From the NCBI GenBank assembly GCA_020630615.1, contig JAHDBA010000015.1, positions 1 to 55,178 of the forward strand: a stretch of DNA of 55,178 nucleotides. The letters run 5' to 3'. The notes under the pieces are model-generated. The model searched no databases, was not told the DNA's origin, and saw nothing but the letters and a program-made list of their open reading frames with translations. The translations under genes and the position numbers were made by a program. Position 1 is the first letter of the stretch. The number at the start of each line of letters is the position of its first letter. This stretch comes from Myxococcota bacterium (GTDB lineage Bacteria; Myxococcota; UBA727; JAHDBA01). This document shows positions 8,776-18,824 of this stretch, piece after piece.

Positions 8776-10839
8776 ATGAGCGAAGCGCAAACCAATCTAC
8801 GCCCCCTCGACGATTTTGGACTTCAAGTCCCTACGGAACTCATCCTCGATTGGTACCGAAAAGGTTACACGACTCAAGCGATCGACAATCGGGCAAGCAT
8901 CTATATTCGACGTGGCATGGGATGGAACTACCACGCACGTTGCACAGGCCATGAAGCAATTCAGATTTGTGCCGGTATGGCTTTTAGGCGCAATAAGGAC
9001 TTCCTCTTCCCCTATTACCGCGACACAGGCACCGTGATTGGCGCTGGAATGCAGCCCCTTGACCTCTTTCTGAATGGACTGATTCGTGCCGACGACCCCT
9101 GCGCTGGTGGTCGTCATATGTCGAACCATTTTGGAGACCCGAAGGTCGGCATTCAGAATGTTTCATCGTGTACGGGCAACCATACACTTCACGGTGTCGG
9201 TGTAGCGCGAGCAATTAAAACCTACGGCTCTGATGCGATTTCGTTTACCTCTCAAGGGGACTCTTCGACCTCTGAAGGGTACTGTTACGAAGCATTTAAC
9301 GGTGCGAGTCGTGAGAAGCTCCCTGTTATTTTCATCATCCAAAACAATGGTTATGGGATTTCTGTACCGACGTCCGAGCAAACTGCAAACGAACGAATTG
9401 GAGAAAACTACATTGGGCTTAAGAACCTCGAAGTCATCTTCTGCGATGGCACAAACTTTTTTGACTCCCATCGTGCAATGAACGATGCGCTTGCCTATGT
9501 TCAGAGCGGGCAAGGGCCAGCAATGATTTCAGCGAAGTGCGTGCGAATGGGTGCACACTCAAACTCTGATGCGCATGGACTCTATCGGACAGACGACGAA
9601 ATCGACCTTGCGGCGGAGTTTGACCCTGTTGGTCGCTTGCGAAAGTACATTCTCGAGAAAGGTCTTGCGAATGAAGCAAGGCTCACTTCACTTGAAAAGA
9701 GCGTCGATGCTGAACTCGATGCGGCAGCAGCGAAAGCAGAAGCAGCCCCCCTTCCAACTCCAGAAAGTGTCTATGACTTTGTTGAACCTGTCCCCTACTC
9801 GCCGGAGCACGAAGGGCTCAACCCGCCTACGCCTTCTGGAGAATCAAAGGAAAAACTGCGCGAAGCGGTAACGCGTACCATGCGTGAGGAGTTCCGACGG
9901 AACCCACATACTTTCATCTGGGGCCAAGATGTCGCATCGAAAGAAAAAGGTGGGGTTTTCAATCTAACCAAAGGCATGCTTGAAGAGTTTGGCTCAAAGC
10001 GTGTGTTTAATGGCCCCATCGCAGAAGATTATATTGTTGGAACTGCGAACGGCATGTGTCGTTTTGACCCCAATATTCACGTTGTAATCGAGGCAGCTCA
10101 GTTTGCGGACTATGTTTGGCCGGCGATGGAGCAGATCGTTGAGCTTGGCCACGAATATTGGCGCACCAATGGTCAGTTTACCCCCAATATCGTGTGTCGA
10201 CTTGCATCGGGTGGATACATCACCGGCGGTCTTTACCACTCACAAAACGTTGAGGCTTTGATGAGTCATTTGCCGGGGATCCGAGTTATGGCACCCGCCT
10301 TTGCGGACGATGCCTCTGGGATGCTCCGCACTGCAATGCGCTCGAAGGGCATCACCTTCTTCCTTGAACCCAAGTTTCTCTACAACCGTCCAGGTGCCAA
10401 AGGTCCAGTAACAGACGAGAACTTCTGTATCCCCTTTGGCGAAGGCCGAGTGCGTCGCCCTGGCGAAGACCTGTCGATTATTACATACGGCAATACGGTT
10501 CACCATTCTCTTGAGGTCGCGGATTCACTTGCAACAGAAGGTTGGGACGTCGAAGTGTTCGATTTGCGGTCGATTAAACCGATCGACTCTGCCGGCATCA
10601 TCGCAACTGTGAAGAAGACCGGCAAAGTCCTCATTGTCCACGAAGACCACCTTTTCAACGGTATTGGCTCAGAGGTCGCTGCTATTGTTTCTGAACATTG
10701 CTTCCAAGACTTGGACGGCCCGATTCGACGCGTCGCGGCACTCGACATCCCGATTGGTTTCTCGCCTGTTCTTGAGAAGGCAACACTCCCGAATGTTGAT
10801 TCCATCAAAGAAGCTGCGAGTGATTTGCTTAACTACTAG
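8776..10839 (+). CDS. Fused 2-oxoacid dehydrogenase E1 (alpha-beta), thiamine-diphosphate dependent
   Basis: 687 aa with both E1 chains in one polypeptide. The alpha part is about residues 20-340 and contains the ThDP/Mg motif GDSSTSEG (161) through NN (190-191), followed by GYGIS. The beta part, about 350-687, begins REAVTRTMREEF and has the transketolase-like pyrimidine domain (GPIAEDYIVGTANG) and the C-terminal domain (EDLSIITYGN). It decarboxylates a 2-oxoacid, most like the branched-chain type (BkdA-BkdB), and acylates the lipoyl group of an E2. Fusions of about this length are known in several phyla. No E2 or E3 gene is in the window, so the substrate cannot be fixed. Confidence 0.9.
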   Translation: MSEAQTNLRPLDDFGLQVPTELILDWYRKGYTTQAIDNRASIYIRRGMGWNYHARCTGHEAIQICAGMAFRRNKDFLFPYYRDTGTVIGAGMQPLDLFLNGLIRADDPCAGGRHMSNHFGDPKVGIQNVSSCTGNHTLHGVGVARAIKTYGSDAISFTSQGDSSTSEGYCYEAFNGASREKLPVIFIIQNNGYGISVPTSEQTANERIGENYIGLKNLEVIFCDGTNFFDSHRAMNDALAYVQSGQGPAMISAKCVRMGAHSNSDAHGLYRTDDEIDLAAEFDPVGRLRKYILEKGLANEARLTSLEKSVDAELDAAAAKAEAAPLPTPESVYDFVEPVPYSPEHEGLNPPTPSGESKEKLREAVTRTMREEFRRNPHTFIWGQDVASKEKGGVFNLTKGMLEEFGSKRVFNGPIAEDYIVGTANGMCRFDPNIHVVIEAAQFADYVWPAMEQIVELGHEYWRTNGQFTPNIVCRLASGGYITGGLYHSQNVEALMSHLPGIRVMAPAFADDASGMLRTAMRSKGITFFLEPKFLYNRPGAKGPVTDENFCIPFGEGRVRRPGEDLSIITYGNTVHHSLEVADSLATEGWDVEVFDLRSIKPIDSAGIIATVKKTGKVLIVHEDHLFNGIGSEVAAIVSEHCFQDLDGPIRRVAALDIPIGFSPVLEKATLPNVDSIKEAASDLLNY

Positions 10840-10871
10840 GGTTTCTTTGAAGCCCCGTCTTGGAGTCAACA

Positions 10872-11141
10872 ATGCGCGAAGTTCAATGCTCACTCAAGAA
10901 AGAAGTGCTGCCAGGTCTCATCGATGCGCCATTTCACGGCCCATCGTCCGACTTGGTTTTCGAAAATGTCTCCCAAGCAGCATGGGATGAATGGCTTGAA
11001 ATGCAAATCAAAATTATCAACGAGTACAAGCTCGATCTGGGTGAGCGTGGTCATCGTGACCGTTTACGCTCACAGATGTTGTCGTTTCTTGGTTTGAGTG
11101 ATGAAGAGAGCACTCTCGAGGTAGGCACCCCAACGACTTAA
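10872..11141 (+). CDS. yggX: Probable Fe(II)-trafficking / oxidative-damage protection protein
   Basis: 89 aa from the ATG at 10872, which has GGAG 6 nt upstream (an in-frame TTG at 10860 overlaps that site and is unlikely). The pattern fits YggX: an N-terminal Cys (MREVQCSL), a small Gly/Pro region, then ISQ-like AWDEWLEMQIKIINEYKL and RLRSQMLSFLG. YggX limits damage to labile Fe-S enzymes. The gene starts 32 bp after the fused E1 gene, so co-transcription is likely. GAGCACT within its 3' end can pair with AGTGCTC just after the stop, ahead of a CCCCCCTTTTT run, a possible but long-looped terminator. Confidence 0.85.
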   Translation: MREVQCSLKKEVLPGLIDAPFHGPSSDLVFENVSQAAWDEWLEMQIKIINEYKLDLGERGHRDRLRSQMLSFLGLSDEESTLEVGTPTT

Positions 11142-11192
11142 GTGCTCCCCCCCTTTTTACGAGTAAGTGAAGTGAAAGGATTCAAGTTCATT

Positions 11193-12077
11193 TTAGCGGG
11201 CTTCAATCTTCCCTTCTCGCACAATGGGTCGCGCCTTCAGTGGGTGCATGACTTCATAGAATCTGGCATTCGCCAAATTCACAACGCCAAACTTTGGAGT
11301 TTTTGCGTCAAAAACAAAGACCTCAACCCAAGAGTTTAACGCCCTTCGCATGACAGAAAAGTTAGCAGACTCCCCTGCGTGAGGGCCTTTCTCAAATAAC
11401 AAGTGTGCCTTTGCATCAGCCAACTTTAATGCAAAAGATTCACCTGTTGTCCATGTGCTTTTGTCGTACGTGAGTGCCATGTTTGCGAGCGTTGTTTGTG
11501 GAAGCAGTTCCAGCTGAGCGACTGCCGCAGTCGCCCCGCTAACTTCACCCTCGTCACTTTTTTCCGGGCTGGGCTCATCACACGTCTTCATCTCCATCGA
11601 GAACCACGATGGCCAATCCCCTTGCACAATGGGAAAGCGCACCGCACCCGACTCAAGTAGAGGTTGTTTGCTCACTGGGCTATCTTCGCGATGCACATAT
11701 CGCGCATAGCGCCCTGACTCACCGTCGAGGACAAGGCTCACATAAGTTGGTCCTGCCTCTATCCACGTCAGCAGATGTGTACTTCCACATAGGAAGCGAT
11801 GTTCATACATAACCCTAAGCTTTTTCGTATTTCCTTCGGTGCCGACACGAGTCACCCGAATATTTGAATCATCCATCACTTCTACAGTCTCGCGTTGCGG
11901 CTTGTTCTGCTCACCGACTCCATCATCAGGCGTCTCAAGATGAAAGACGAAACCTTCCGGGTCATCGTTCTTTTCACTCTTGGCCCTTAATGAAGTGTGT
12001 CCACACCCCCACACAGAGAAAACCAATCCGAACATTACAAAAAAGAATAAAGCACTCTTACGAGCCCGAATAATCAT
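11193..12077 (-). CDS. Lipoprotein of unknown function
   Basis: 294 aa. The signal peptide MIIRARKSALFFFVMFGLVF ends in the lipobox VWGC (Cys25), followed by a charged, disordered linker (about residues 30-65). The mature part has alternating hydrophobic stretches that suggest a beta-rich periplasmic domain, plus an isolated acidic insertion (PSPEKSDEGE). AAGGACAAGCC precedes the ATG. No recognised family. Its stop is 51 bp from the convergent yggX. Confidence 0.75.
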   Translation of the reverse strand: MIIRARKSALFFFVMFGLVFSVWGCGHTSLRAKSEKNDDPEGFVFHLETPDDGVGEQNKPQRETVEVMDDSNIRVTRVGTEGNTKKLRVMYEHRFLCGSTHLLTWIEAGPTYVSLVLDGESGRYARYVHREDSPVSKQPLLESGAVRFPIVQGDWPSWFSMEMKTCDEPSPEKSDEGEVSGATAAVAQLELLPQTTLANMALTYDKSTWTTGESFALKLADAKAHLLFEKGPHAGESANFSVMRRALNSWVEVFVFDAKTPKFGVVNLANARFYEVMHPLKARPIVREGKIEAR

Positions 12078-12197
12078 GGCTTGTCCTTATCGCCTAAATC
12101 CACATAAGACATTAATCGTTTGCCTTTGACTGTAGCAAATTAAGGGTTTGTCTTAATTGCAATGCTCAAAAAGTTTGTATTAATAATGTTTGACGTC

Positions 12198-12734
12198 TTA
12201 CGCGACGGTCTCATTGCTTGCATTGTGACTTTTGAACTCGGCGTGAACTTCGGGCAGCCTAAAGAAATAAATCGTGACTAAAGATATCCCTATGCTGAAG
12301 AGAGATGGCAGTGTGAGGAAATATGTATCCCCTTGGTAGAGGTCGGTAATTGTACCGGACAGCCACATTACAATAGACACGAGCACCGACATAAGATTAA
12401 GAATAATTGCTCCCCGTCTACCCTTCTCATTTCGCTTGATGAGCTGGCGACCAACCCAGAGCTGCGCAACTTGCAATAGACAGGCAAAGAAACTTCCAAA
12501 AAGCACTGGCAGCACATCAACGAACTTCCTCGACACGACGCTCTGTTCTGCTCCCCGGATTAATGAACTTATAAGGTCATACGAAAACCCCGCCACACCA
12601 CGGAAAGCGCCGAGGAAATATAGAGCGGCCGAAAGGCACATCCACCAACCGACAACAGTGACGCCAAGTGCAACCCATTCTTCGCGTGTTCGCGTGCGAT
12701 TCTCACCTTCAAGCAAGTCTTTTAACCATTTCAT
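12198..12734 (-). CDS. Small integral membrane protein of unknown function
   Basis: 178 aa with four hydrophobic segments by eye: about residues 25-48, 75-97, 107-128 and 138-160. A basic loop (RQLIKRNEKGRRG) separates the second and third. The N-terminus is soluble and basic. Nothing identifies a transport or catalytic role. It lies 120 bp upstream of the lipoprotein gene on the same strand; co-transcription is possible. Confidence 0.7.
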   Translation of the reverse strand: MKWLKDLLEGENRTRTREEWVALGVTVVGWWMCLSAALYFLGAFRGVAGFSYDLISSLIRGAEQSVVSRKFVDVLPVLFGSFFACLLQVAQLWVGRQLIKRNEKGRRGAIILNLMSVLVSIVMWLSGTITDLYQGDTYFLTLPSLFSIGISLVTIYFFRLPEVHAEFKSHNASNETVA

Positions 12735-12932
12735 AAGGCGAGCCTATCTCAAAATTCCTCGGCAGTTCAAAGCTTATGCTTCATTTTTCTTTATTATTGT
12801 AGGTTTCCCTTAAACACAACTACCGCAACCATTACTAGCGCCCCAAAAGAAGGAGTAAGCGAAGCGAAAGCGAAAGGGCGTCTTATCGCAGAAGTCATTG
12901 CCAAAAGCGGCTCAAATCATCATGACGATAGG

Positions 12933-13931
12933 GTGAACATCGATACTATCAAGCCCCGTAAACATTTCCTTATAAGTTTGGCACTGGCGCTGAGTCTTTG
13001 CTCAACATCGCTTCAAGCCGTTACCGTATTTGAGAAGGACACCACGAAAGTTGACCTACTCGGATGGTTTCAAGGTGGCATCGAGGCGCATAACCTCGAA
13101 GATGGAGTCTCGATTCAGCCAACGATCGGAATGGCGCGTCTTGCTTCGAGAATCACCATTGAGCAGACACGTGGTTTTGTCCAATTTGAAGGAAGCTCAG
13201 GGACTTTGCGCTTGCTCGACGCGTTTGCAGAGGTCCCGCTGACCAAAACACTCTTGGTGACCCTGGGTCAATTTCGCGTCCCGCAGACATTGGACGTCAT
13301 GATTCGCCTTCCCGACATGCACTTTGCAAAGCGCCCCCACCTTGTGCGTCGCAATATGGTGTTAGGGCGAAACCAAGGTTTAATGGTCAGTTTTGAAGCG
13401 CTCAAAGACCTCCGACTCGAAACAGGCTTAACAAGACAACTCGCGACGAATCTCTTCGATGCAACTCAAGCGGCAGGTTTTTTGCGTGCTCGCTACGATC
13501 TCAAACATTTGCGCTTTCATGGTGCTTACTCAATCTTACAAGAAGCAAACGCAACGATTCTTGCACCTGCAACGATGCGTTCAGGTCACCATTTTAATTT
13601 GGGTCTTCAGTACAAAGACGCGTTGTGGTGGGGACTCGCCGAAGTGCATCTGGACCAAACCCGAAATGATGACTGGCTGAACCTTAACGGCGCCTACTTC
13701 TCGTTACTAAAAAACCTGACATTTCCCACCGGCAGAAAGCCCTATTTTGAAGCCGGCGCGCGCTACGAAATACTGAATTTGCGGAATGCATTTGAACACT
13801 CGCTGACTGCGGCACTGAACTACCACGTCTTGGGCGACAACCTTAATATTGGGGCGAACTATCAGATCTTGAATGCTCCCTCCGGATGGTCGCACGCAGT
13901 CTTTTTGCGTTTACAGGTCGGGACCTACTAA
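12933..13931 (+). CDS. Outer-membrane porin-like beta-barrel protein
   Basis: 332 aa. A signal peptide (through about residue 29, ending LQA) is followed by many short amphipathic strands. An OprO/OprP-like early segment is visible, with VDLLGWFQGG, then LLDAFAEVPL and a strand with GQFRVP. The end is an aromatic-rich strand finishing in Tyr, as expected for BAM substrates. It is shorter than typical phosphate-selective porins (about 400 aa). The start is a GTG at 12933 with only AGG as a ribosome site, because an ATG slightly upstream is out of frame and stops at once. It may supply an outer-membrane path; the next gene is an exporter. Confidence 0.7.
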   Translation: MNIDTIKPRKHFLISLALALSLCSTSLQAVTVFEKDTTKVDLLGWFQGGIEAHNLEDGVSIQPTIGMARLASRITIEQTRGFVQFEGSSGTLRLLDAFAEVPLTKTLLVTLGQFRVPQTLDVMIRLPDMHFAKRPHLVRRNMVLGRNQGLMVSFEALKDLRLETGLTRQLATNLFDATQAAGFLRARYDLKHLRFHGAYSILQEANATILAPATMRSGHHFNLGLQYKDALWWGLAEVHLDQTRNDDWLNLNGAYFSLLKNLTFPTGRKPYFEAGARYEILNLRNAFEHSLTAALNYHVLGDNLNIGANYQILNAPSGWSHAVFLRLQVGTY

Positions 13932-14053
13932 AGCGCAATAAAGAGGTTCTGTTCAAGAACACGCTGCCTCGTCACATCCTAGAATGCCATAGACTCTATT
14001 TAGAACTCCAAAGAGACCCTTTACAAATCTAGGACTCAAAGGCAACGTCGCCT

Positions 14054-16444
14054 ATGGCGCGAACATCAAAAACGAGAAGTGAGCAATGGGCAGATTCGCT
14101 TGCCATCCTGGTGATGGGCCGACCACTCGCCACATTGCTTACTACACTATCAGTTTTAGGGCTCTTAATTGCTGGCCTTTCACGCGCACACGTCAACAAT
14201 GACGGGCGTCAGTTCTTTGTGAGCGATGATCCGATGGTTGACGCACAGGTTGCGTTTGAAGAAGCGTTCGGGTCAGACCAGCGAATGATTATTGTGCTAG
14301 AAAACGCGACCGGCCCTTTCGATGAGCAACTGGTCAAAGGTGCATTCCAGCTTCAACACGAGTTGGCTGCAATTCTTTACGAGGGCAAACCAGCGCTCAA
14401 AGATATTTTCAGCCCGTTCTCGATCCCCTTTGTTTCCGAGCTTGATGGGAGCGTGGATTTCAGCCCACTCGCAGACGCGACCGGCCACTTGCGCTTCGAT
14501 GCCAAATCGAGCTTTCAAAAAGTTCGTGAGCACCCCATCTACGGCAAATCTCTTACCAACAACGATGGGCGCATCGCGGTGCTGACCTGTACTTACGCTC
14601 AAGACCCCTCGCGACACCATTACACGCGTACAGTGAATCGCGCGGTGCAAGAGCTTGTTCAGGCACCGCAGTACGCGAGCCTGAACGCCCAGGTTGTTGG
14701 AAGCGCAGTCTTTGGAGCCGCTCTCGATAAAGTCACATCGGAAGAAACCGTCATTTTTGGGTTGTCGTCTCTTGGCGTCTGCGTCCTAGCCTTAGCCCTA
14801 CTCTTTCGCCGCTTTGCATACGTTTTAGGGCCAATACTGAGCTTGATTCTAAGTACTTTAATGACCGTCGGCATCATGGGCTGGCTTGGCAACACACTCA
14901 ATGTGCTTCATGCACTTTTACCCACGTCGATTATCATCACCGGCCTCGGTCATAGTGTCCATATTATCAATGCCTACCTCGGCGCCCCAGAAGGAATGAC
15001 ACCGAAAGACGCACTCTACTATGGCTGGAAGACAACCCTCTTACCCTCTTTTATTACAGCCCTGACAACGGCTGCCGGCTTCTTATCAATGATGCTTGCG
15101 CCCATTGTTCCGATGCGTTCGCTTGGGCTTTTTGTAGCATTTGGCGTTTTTTCCTGTTTCGCACTTTCGTATATTCTGGTCCCAACACTGATTCTGCTAC
15201 TGAAGCCCTCCTATGTCCCCAGGCGAGAAAGTCGTGAATCCAATGAAAGCTCGTTTTTCAGCCGCCTTTCTTTACTTATCACGTCGAGAGCGGCCGTCGT
15301 GTCCATAAGTCTCTTCGCGCTGGCTCTCACGATGATGGCCGGGCTTCCAATGTTGACACGTGACGCAAGCTTTTTGCATGCGCTACGCAAGTCGCATCCC
15401 TTTCGGCAAAGTGTCGAGTTTGTTGATAATACGCTTGGTGGCTCGTCTGCTTTTGAAGTTGTTGTGCGCGCACCCAAAGGCCGATCGTTTCGTGAACCCG
15501 AATTGCTCCGCAACTTGTATCGCGTGGGGACGCGTCTCGTACAAAGGCACGAGGGGGTTCACAGCGCGATTTCGCCTGCCGATATTTTTATTGAACTCGG
15601 CCGCGCTTTTGCAAAGCCATCAAGCCTCGATCAATTCGGCCTTCCCAAAAGCATCGATGCGAGCGAAGGGCTTCTCTTAATGCTTGAGTCCGCAGACTCT
15701 GATGTGATGAATTCCTTCATGGTTGAAGAAGACCAGCTTGCGCGCCTCTCGTTTCGAACGTCTTACCTTAGTGGTGATGAGGTTGAGGCGCTCATCGATT
15801 CGATCCGCACTGCGCTTGTGAAACACTTTGACCACATACAATCGGACATTGCATGGACAGCGTCACCTCCTCAACCGGGTACAAATACCCCACAAAAGGC
15901 CTTTGGGGTGCCCTTTGCGTACACCGGCAATACTGCACTCGCGAGTCGTGTTAACAAGGCGATTATCTCCGCACAGGTTGATTCGTTTATCCTTGCCGTG
16001 ATTGTGGTCACCATGCTCCTCATGATTGTCTTACAAAGTTTCCGACTCGGCCTATTGGTGATGGTCCCGAACCTCTTTCCCATCTTTGCGACCTATGGGC
16101 TCATGGGATGGTTTGGACTCCCCGTAGACTTTATGACCTCGACAGTGGCTGTTGGCGCCATTGGTGTCGCTGTCGACGGTACAATCCATATCGGCACGAA
16201 GTTCCGACGCCTTGGCGCAAAAGGACACAGTCCCCAAGAGGCAGCAGTCCGCGTGATGACCTCGGTGGGTAAAGCGATATTTGTAACAAGCATTGTTCTG
16301 GCTGCAGGCTTCGCCACGGCATTTCCTTCCATGATGATAAGCGTGGCAATGTTTGGGGTCATCATGGCACTCTCGTTATTGCTTGCGATGGTTTACGACA
16401 TCATTATGACGCCCGCGATGCTCGCATGGCTCGGCAAGACTTGA
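14054..16444 (+). CDS. RND/MMPL-family exporter
   Basis: 796 aa with the two-fold RND layout. One N-terminal helix (about 28-48) is followed by a large extracytoplasmic loop and then a five-helix bundle (about 230-390). A linker helix (about 405-430), a second large loop and a second bundle (about 640-790) complete it. GHSVHIINAY and DGTIHIGTKFRRLG lie at matching positions in each half, as in MMPL/hopanoid-transporter-like exporters thought to move lipids or hydrophobic molecules. The substrate cannot be told from sequence. It is followed after 11 bp by the RNB nuclease gene. The upstream porin-like gene is 122 bp away. Confidence 0.88.
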   Translation: MARTSKTRSEQWADSLAILVMGRPLATLLTTLSVLGLLIAGLSRAHVNNDGRQFFVSDDPMVDAQVAFEEAFGSDQRMIIVLENATGPFDEQLVKGAFQLQHELAAILYEGKPALKDIFSPFSIPFVSELDGSVDFSPLADATGHLRFDAKSSFQKVREHPIYGKSLTNNDGRIAVLTCTYAQDPSRHHYTRTVNRAVQELVQAPQYASLNAQVVGSAVFGAALDKVTSEETVIFGLSSLGVCVLALALLFRRFAYVLGPILSLILSTLMTVGIMGWLGNTLNVLHALLPTSIIITGLGHSVHIINAYLGAPEGMTPKDALYYGWKTTLLPSFITALTTAAGFLSMMLAPIVPMRSLGLFVAFGVFSCFALSYILVPTLILLLKPSYVPRRESRESNESSFFSRLSLLITSRAAVVSISLFALALTMMAGLPMLTRDASFLHALRKSHPFRQSVEFVDNTLGGSSAFEVVVRAPKGRSFREPELLRNLYRVGTRLVQRHEGVHSAISPADIFIELGRAFAKPSSLDQFGLPKSIDASEGLLLMLESADSDVMNSFMVEEDQLARLSFRTSYLSGDEVEALIDSIRTALVKHFDHIQSDIAWTASPPQPGTNTPQKAFGVPFAYTGNTALASRVNKAIISAQVDSFILAVIVVTMLLMIVLQSFRLGLLVMVPNLFPIFATYGLMGWFGLPVDFMTSTVAVGAIGVAVDGTIHIGTKFRRLGAKGHSPQEAAVRVMTSVGKAIFVTSIVLAAGFATAFPSMMISVAMFGVIMALSLLLAMVYDIIMTPAMLAWLGKT

Positions 16445-16455
16445 TAGCGTGAAGT

Positions 16456-18009
16456 GTGACCGATCACTTGCAAACCTTTGAACTTGATGCACTTGAAAAG
16501 CTCGACATCGAGACCGAGTTCCCGGCCGATGTGTTGGATGAAGCGGAGTCCCTAGCACTTGCCGAAGATCCCTTCGCTGCATTCCGCACAAAGGGGCCCG
16601 GCCCATTCATTACGATTGATTACCCGAACTCGCAAGACCTCGATCAAGCGATAACGATTGAGAGACTCGAAAGCGGCTGGCGAGTTTATTATGCCATTGC
16701 CGATGTGGCGTCGTACGTCCCGCGTGAGACATTGGTCTTTCGACACGCAATGAAACGTGTCACGAGTTATTACTTACCAGGGTTTTGCATCCCGATGCTA
16801 CCACGAGTTCTGTCCGAGGGTGCTGCATCACTCTTACCGGGTGCTCCGCGGCGCGCAGCCCTTTGGTGTCACACAATTGAAGCCAACGGAACATGTTCCG
16901 ACACACACTTCTCACTTGCAACGATCGAAAATGTAGCGAAACTCAACTACGCGCAAGTTCAATCCTGGCTCGACAAAGGTGAAATGGACACAGCCCTCGA
17001 GCATCACGCTGAGATTTGGGGCATCCTGAACGCGCTGGTGGAAGTTGGCCAAGCGCGTCTTTCACGGCCTCGCAAACATATCCCCACACGTTACCTTCGA
17101 CGAGGGCACGAGGTCAAGCGTGCCGATACGCAACTTGGTTTCCGTTTGCTGAAAGATCGTGAGCTCGACATCGAAACCTACAATGCGCAGATTTCAATCA
17201 TGACAAATACCGAAGCTGCGAAATGGATGGAGGAGCAGCAAAAAGGGTACCCAAGTCAGCATGGACTGGACCCTATCTATAAGGTTCACCCCTCACCTGC
17301 AGATGCACGCGTAGAAGACTTCCGTGATTGGACGCATGAACTTGCGACTGCTCACGACAACACGAATTTGATCTTCAAGCCTGAAGAAAACGCTTCAAGC
17401 TACCTTGCGCGTTTGGGGGAGAGCAAGCTCAGTATGCCTCTGGAGCATTCAATTCATCGACGCGCTGTCCTTGTCAATCAACGGGCCGAGTTCGCCCCTT
17501 CTTCTGCGCCGCATCACGGTGTGGGTGTCGATGCCTATGCGCGCGTGACTGCCCCCCTGCGAGAAGGTGTTGGTTTGTTTACCTATCATGAACTTATTGA
17601 CATGCTTGGATACAAGGCCCGCGTAAAAGGCTACGATGACGCATCAATGCGAAACACGCTTTGCGAACGCGCAAACGTCTCGCTCAGGCGGCAAAAGAAG
17701 CTGGACAAAGCCATCAACAAAGCTGCGATTCAAAACTATTTTGAAGCCGATCTAACTTTGCCTCTTCGCGAGAGGCCGAAGCATCTCGCTTTTGTAGTTG
17801 GGGTTAAAGGCAACAAACTCTTCTGCATGCTTGAAGAAAACCATGTTGAAGTGTTCGTACGGAACGACTCTTTCGAGGCGCGCTCGAGGGCTACAGTATT
17901 CTGCACTCAACTTCGTCAACGCATTCGTGTTGGGGATGCTATCGCCCTCACCTCTATCGGTTGGGGCCAAGACAACACACAACTGGATTTCGAAATCAGC
18001 ACATTCTGA
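16456..18009 (+). CDS. RNB-domain 3'-5' exoribonuclease (RNase II/R family, DLDQ subtype)
   Basis: 517 aa starting at GTG. The RNB core is clear: [16 protein letters not shown] (Asp55, Asp61, Asp63), [12 protein letters not shown] and the [13 protein letters not shown] segment. In E. coli RNase II the cluster is Asp201, Asp207, Asp209, Asp210; here the last is Gln64 while the residue matching Asp209 is kept. I recall DLDQ as normal for an RNB subfamily in other phyla, so it need not mean inactivity. There is no long N-terminal cold-shock region and the C-terminal S1-like part is short. Expected to degrade single-stranded RNA from the 3' end. It precedes thyA by 20 bp. Confidence 0.88.
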   Translation: MTDHLQTFELDALEKLDIETEFPADVLDEAESLALAEDPFAAFRTKGPGPFITIDYPNSQDLDQAITIERLESGWRVYYAIADVASYVPRETLVFRHAMKRVTSYYLPGFCIPMLPRVLSEGAASLLPGAPRRAALWCHTIEANGTCSDTHFSLATIENVAKLNYAQVQSWLDKGEMDTALEHHAEIWGILNALVEVGQARLSRPRKHIPTRYLRRGHEVKRADTQLGFRLLKDRELDIETYNAQISIMTNTEAAKWMEEQQKGYPSQHGLDPIYKVHPSPADARVEDFRDWTHELATAHDNTNLIFKPEENASSYLARLGESKLSMPLEHSIHRRAVLVNQRAEFAPSSAPHHGVGVDAYARVTAPLREGVGLFTYHELIDMLGYKARVKGYDDASMRNTLCERANVSLRRQKKLDKAINKAAIQNYFEADLTLPLRERPKHLAFVVGVKGNKLFCMLEENHVEVFVRNDSFEARSRATVFCTQLRQRIRVGDAIALTSIGWGQDNTQLDFEISTF

Positions 18010-18029
18010 ACCCAAAAAAGGAAGAGACC

Positions 18030-18824
18030 ATGCAATCCTATCTCAAACTTGCACAGCATGTATTGGACAACGGCATCGACCGAGAAGACAGAACTGGAAC
18101 AGGCACAAGGAGCGTCTTCGGTTATCAATGCCGATATGATTTGAAAGATAGCTTCCCTTTGGTGACAACCAAAAAGGTGCATCTGAAGTCGATTGTTCAC
18201 GAGCTACTTTGGTTTCTCAAGGGTGAAACGAATATCGCCTATCTGAAAAAAAATAAGGTGCGAATTTGGGATGAATGGGCTGATGAAGATGGGAACCTCG
18301 GCCCCGTCTACGGAAAACAATGGCGCTCCTGGGCCAAAGGCGACGGTACGAGTATTGATCAGATTAAGAACCTGATTGACGGTTTAAAAACCAACCCCGA
18401 GAGCAGACGTCATATTGTCAGTGCATGGAATCCGGCAGAGATTGAATCGATGGCGCTCCCGCCTTGCCACTGTTTCTTTCAATTCTATGTCGCGAATGGC
18501 GAGCTAAGCTGCCAGCTCTATCAGCGCTCTGCGGACATTTTTCTCGGGGTACCCTTCAATATTGCGTCTTACAGTTTGCTGACAATGATGATTGCGCAAG
18601 AGTGTGGACTTCAAGCCAAAGAGTTTGTCCACACCTTGGGTGATGCCCACATTTACCATAATCACTTTGAGCAGATGCGTCTTCAATTGACACGTGCCCC
18701 GAAAAGCAGACCGGTCATGCATCTCAACCCTGCTCGAAAGTCTGTTTTTGATTTTGAATACGAGGATTTCATACTGAGCGGCTATGAAAGTCACCCAGCA
18801 ATCCGGGGCAAGGTCGCGGTGTGA
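18030..18824 (+). CDS. thyA: Thymidylate synthase
   Basis: 264 aa, the family's standard length. It converts dUMP to dTMP using methylene-tetrahydrofolate and releases dihydrofolate. The nucleophile is Cys146 in [10 protein letters not shown], exactly the E. coli number. The phosphate-binding Arg region ([10 protein letters not shown]), [10 protein letters not shown] and the C-terminal sequence ending KVAV are present. The start at 18030 has AAGGAAGAG upstream; extending further would overlap the RNB gene. folA overlaps its stop codon, so the two folate-linked enzymes are translationally coupled. Confidence 0.97.
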   Translation: MQSYLKLAQHVLDNGIDREDRTGTGTRSVFGYQCRYDLKDSFPLVTTKKVHLKSIVHELLWFLKGETNIAYLKKNKVRIWDEWADEDGNLGPVYGKQWRSWAKGDGTSIDQIKNLIDGLKTNPESRRHIVSAWNPAEIESMALPPCHCFFQFYVANGELSCQLYQRSADIFLGVPFNIASYSLLTMMIAQECGLQAKEFVHTLGDAHIYHNHFEQMRLQLTRAPKSRPVMHLNPARKSVFDFEYEDFILSGYESHPAIRGKVAV

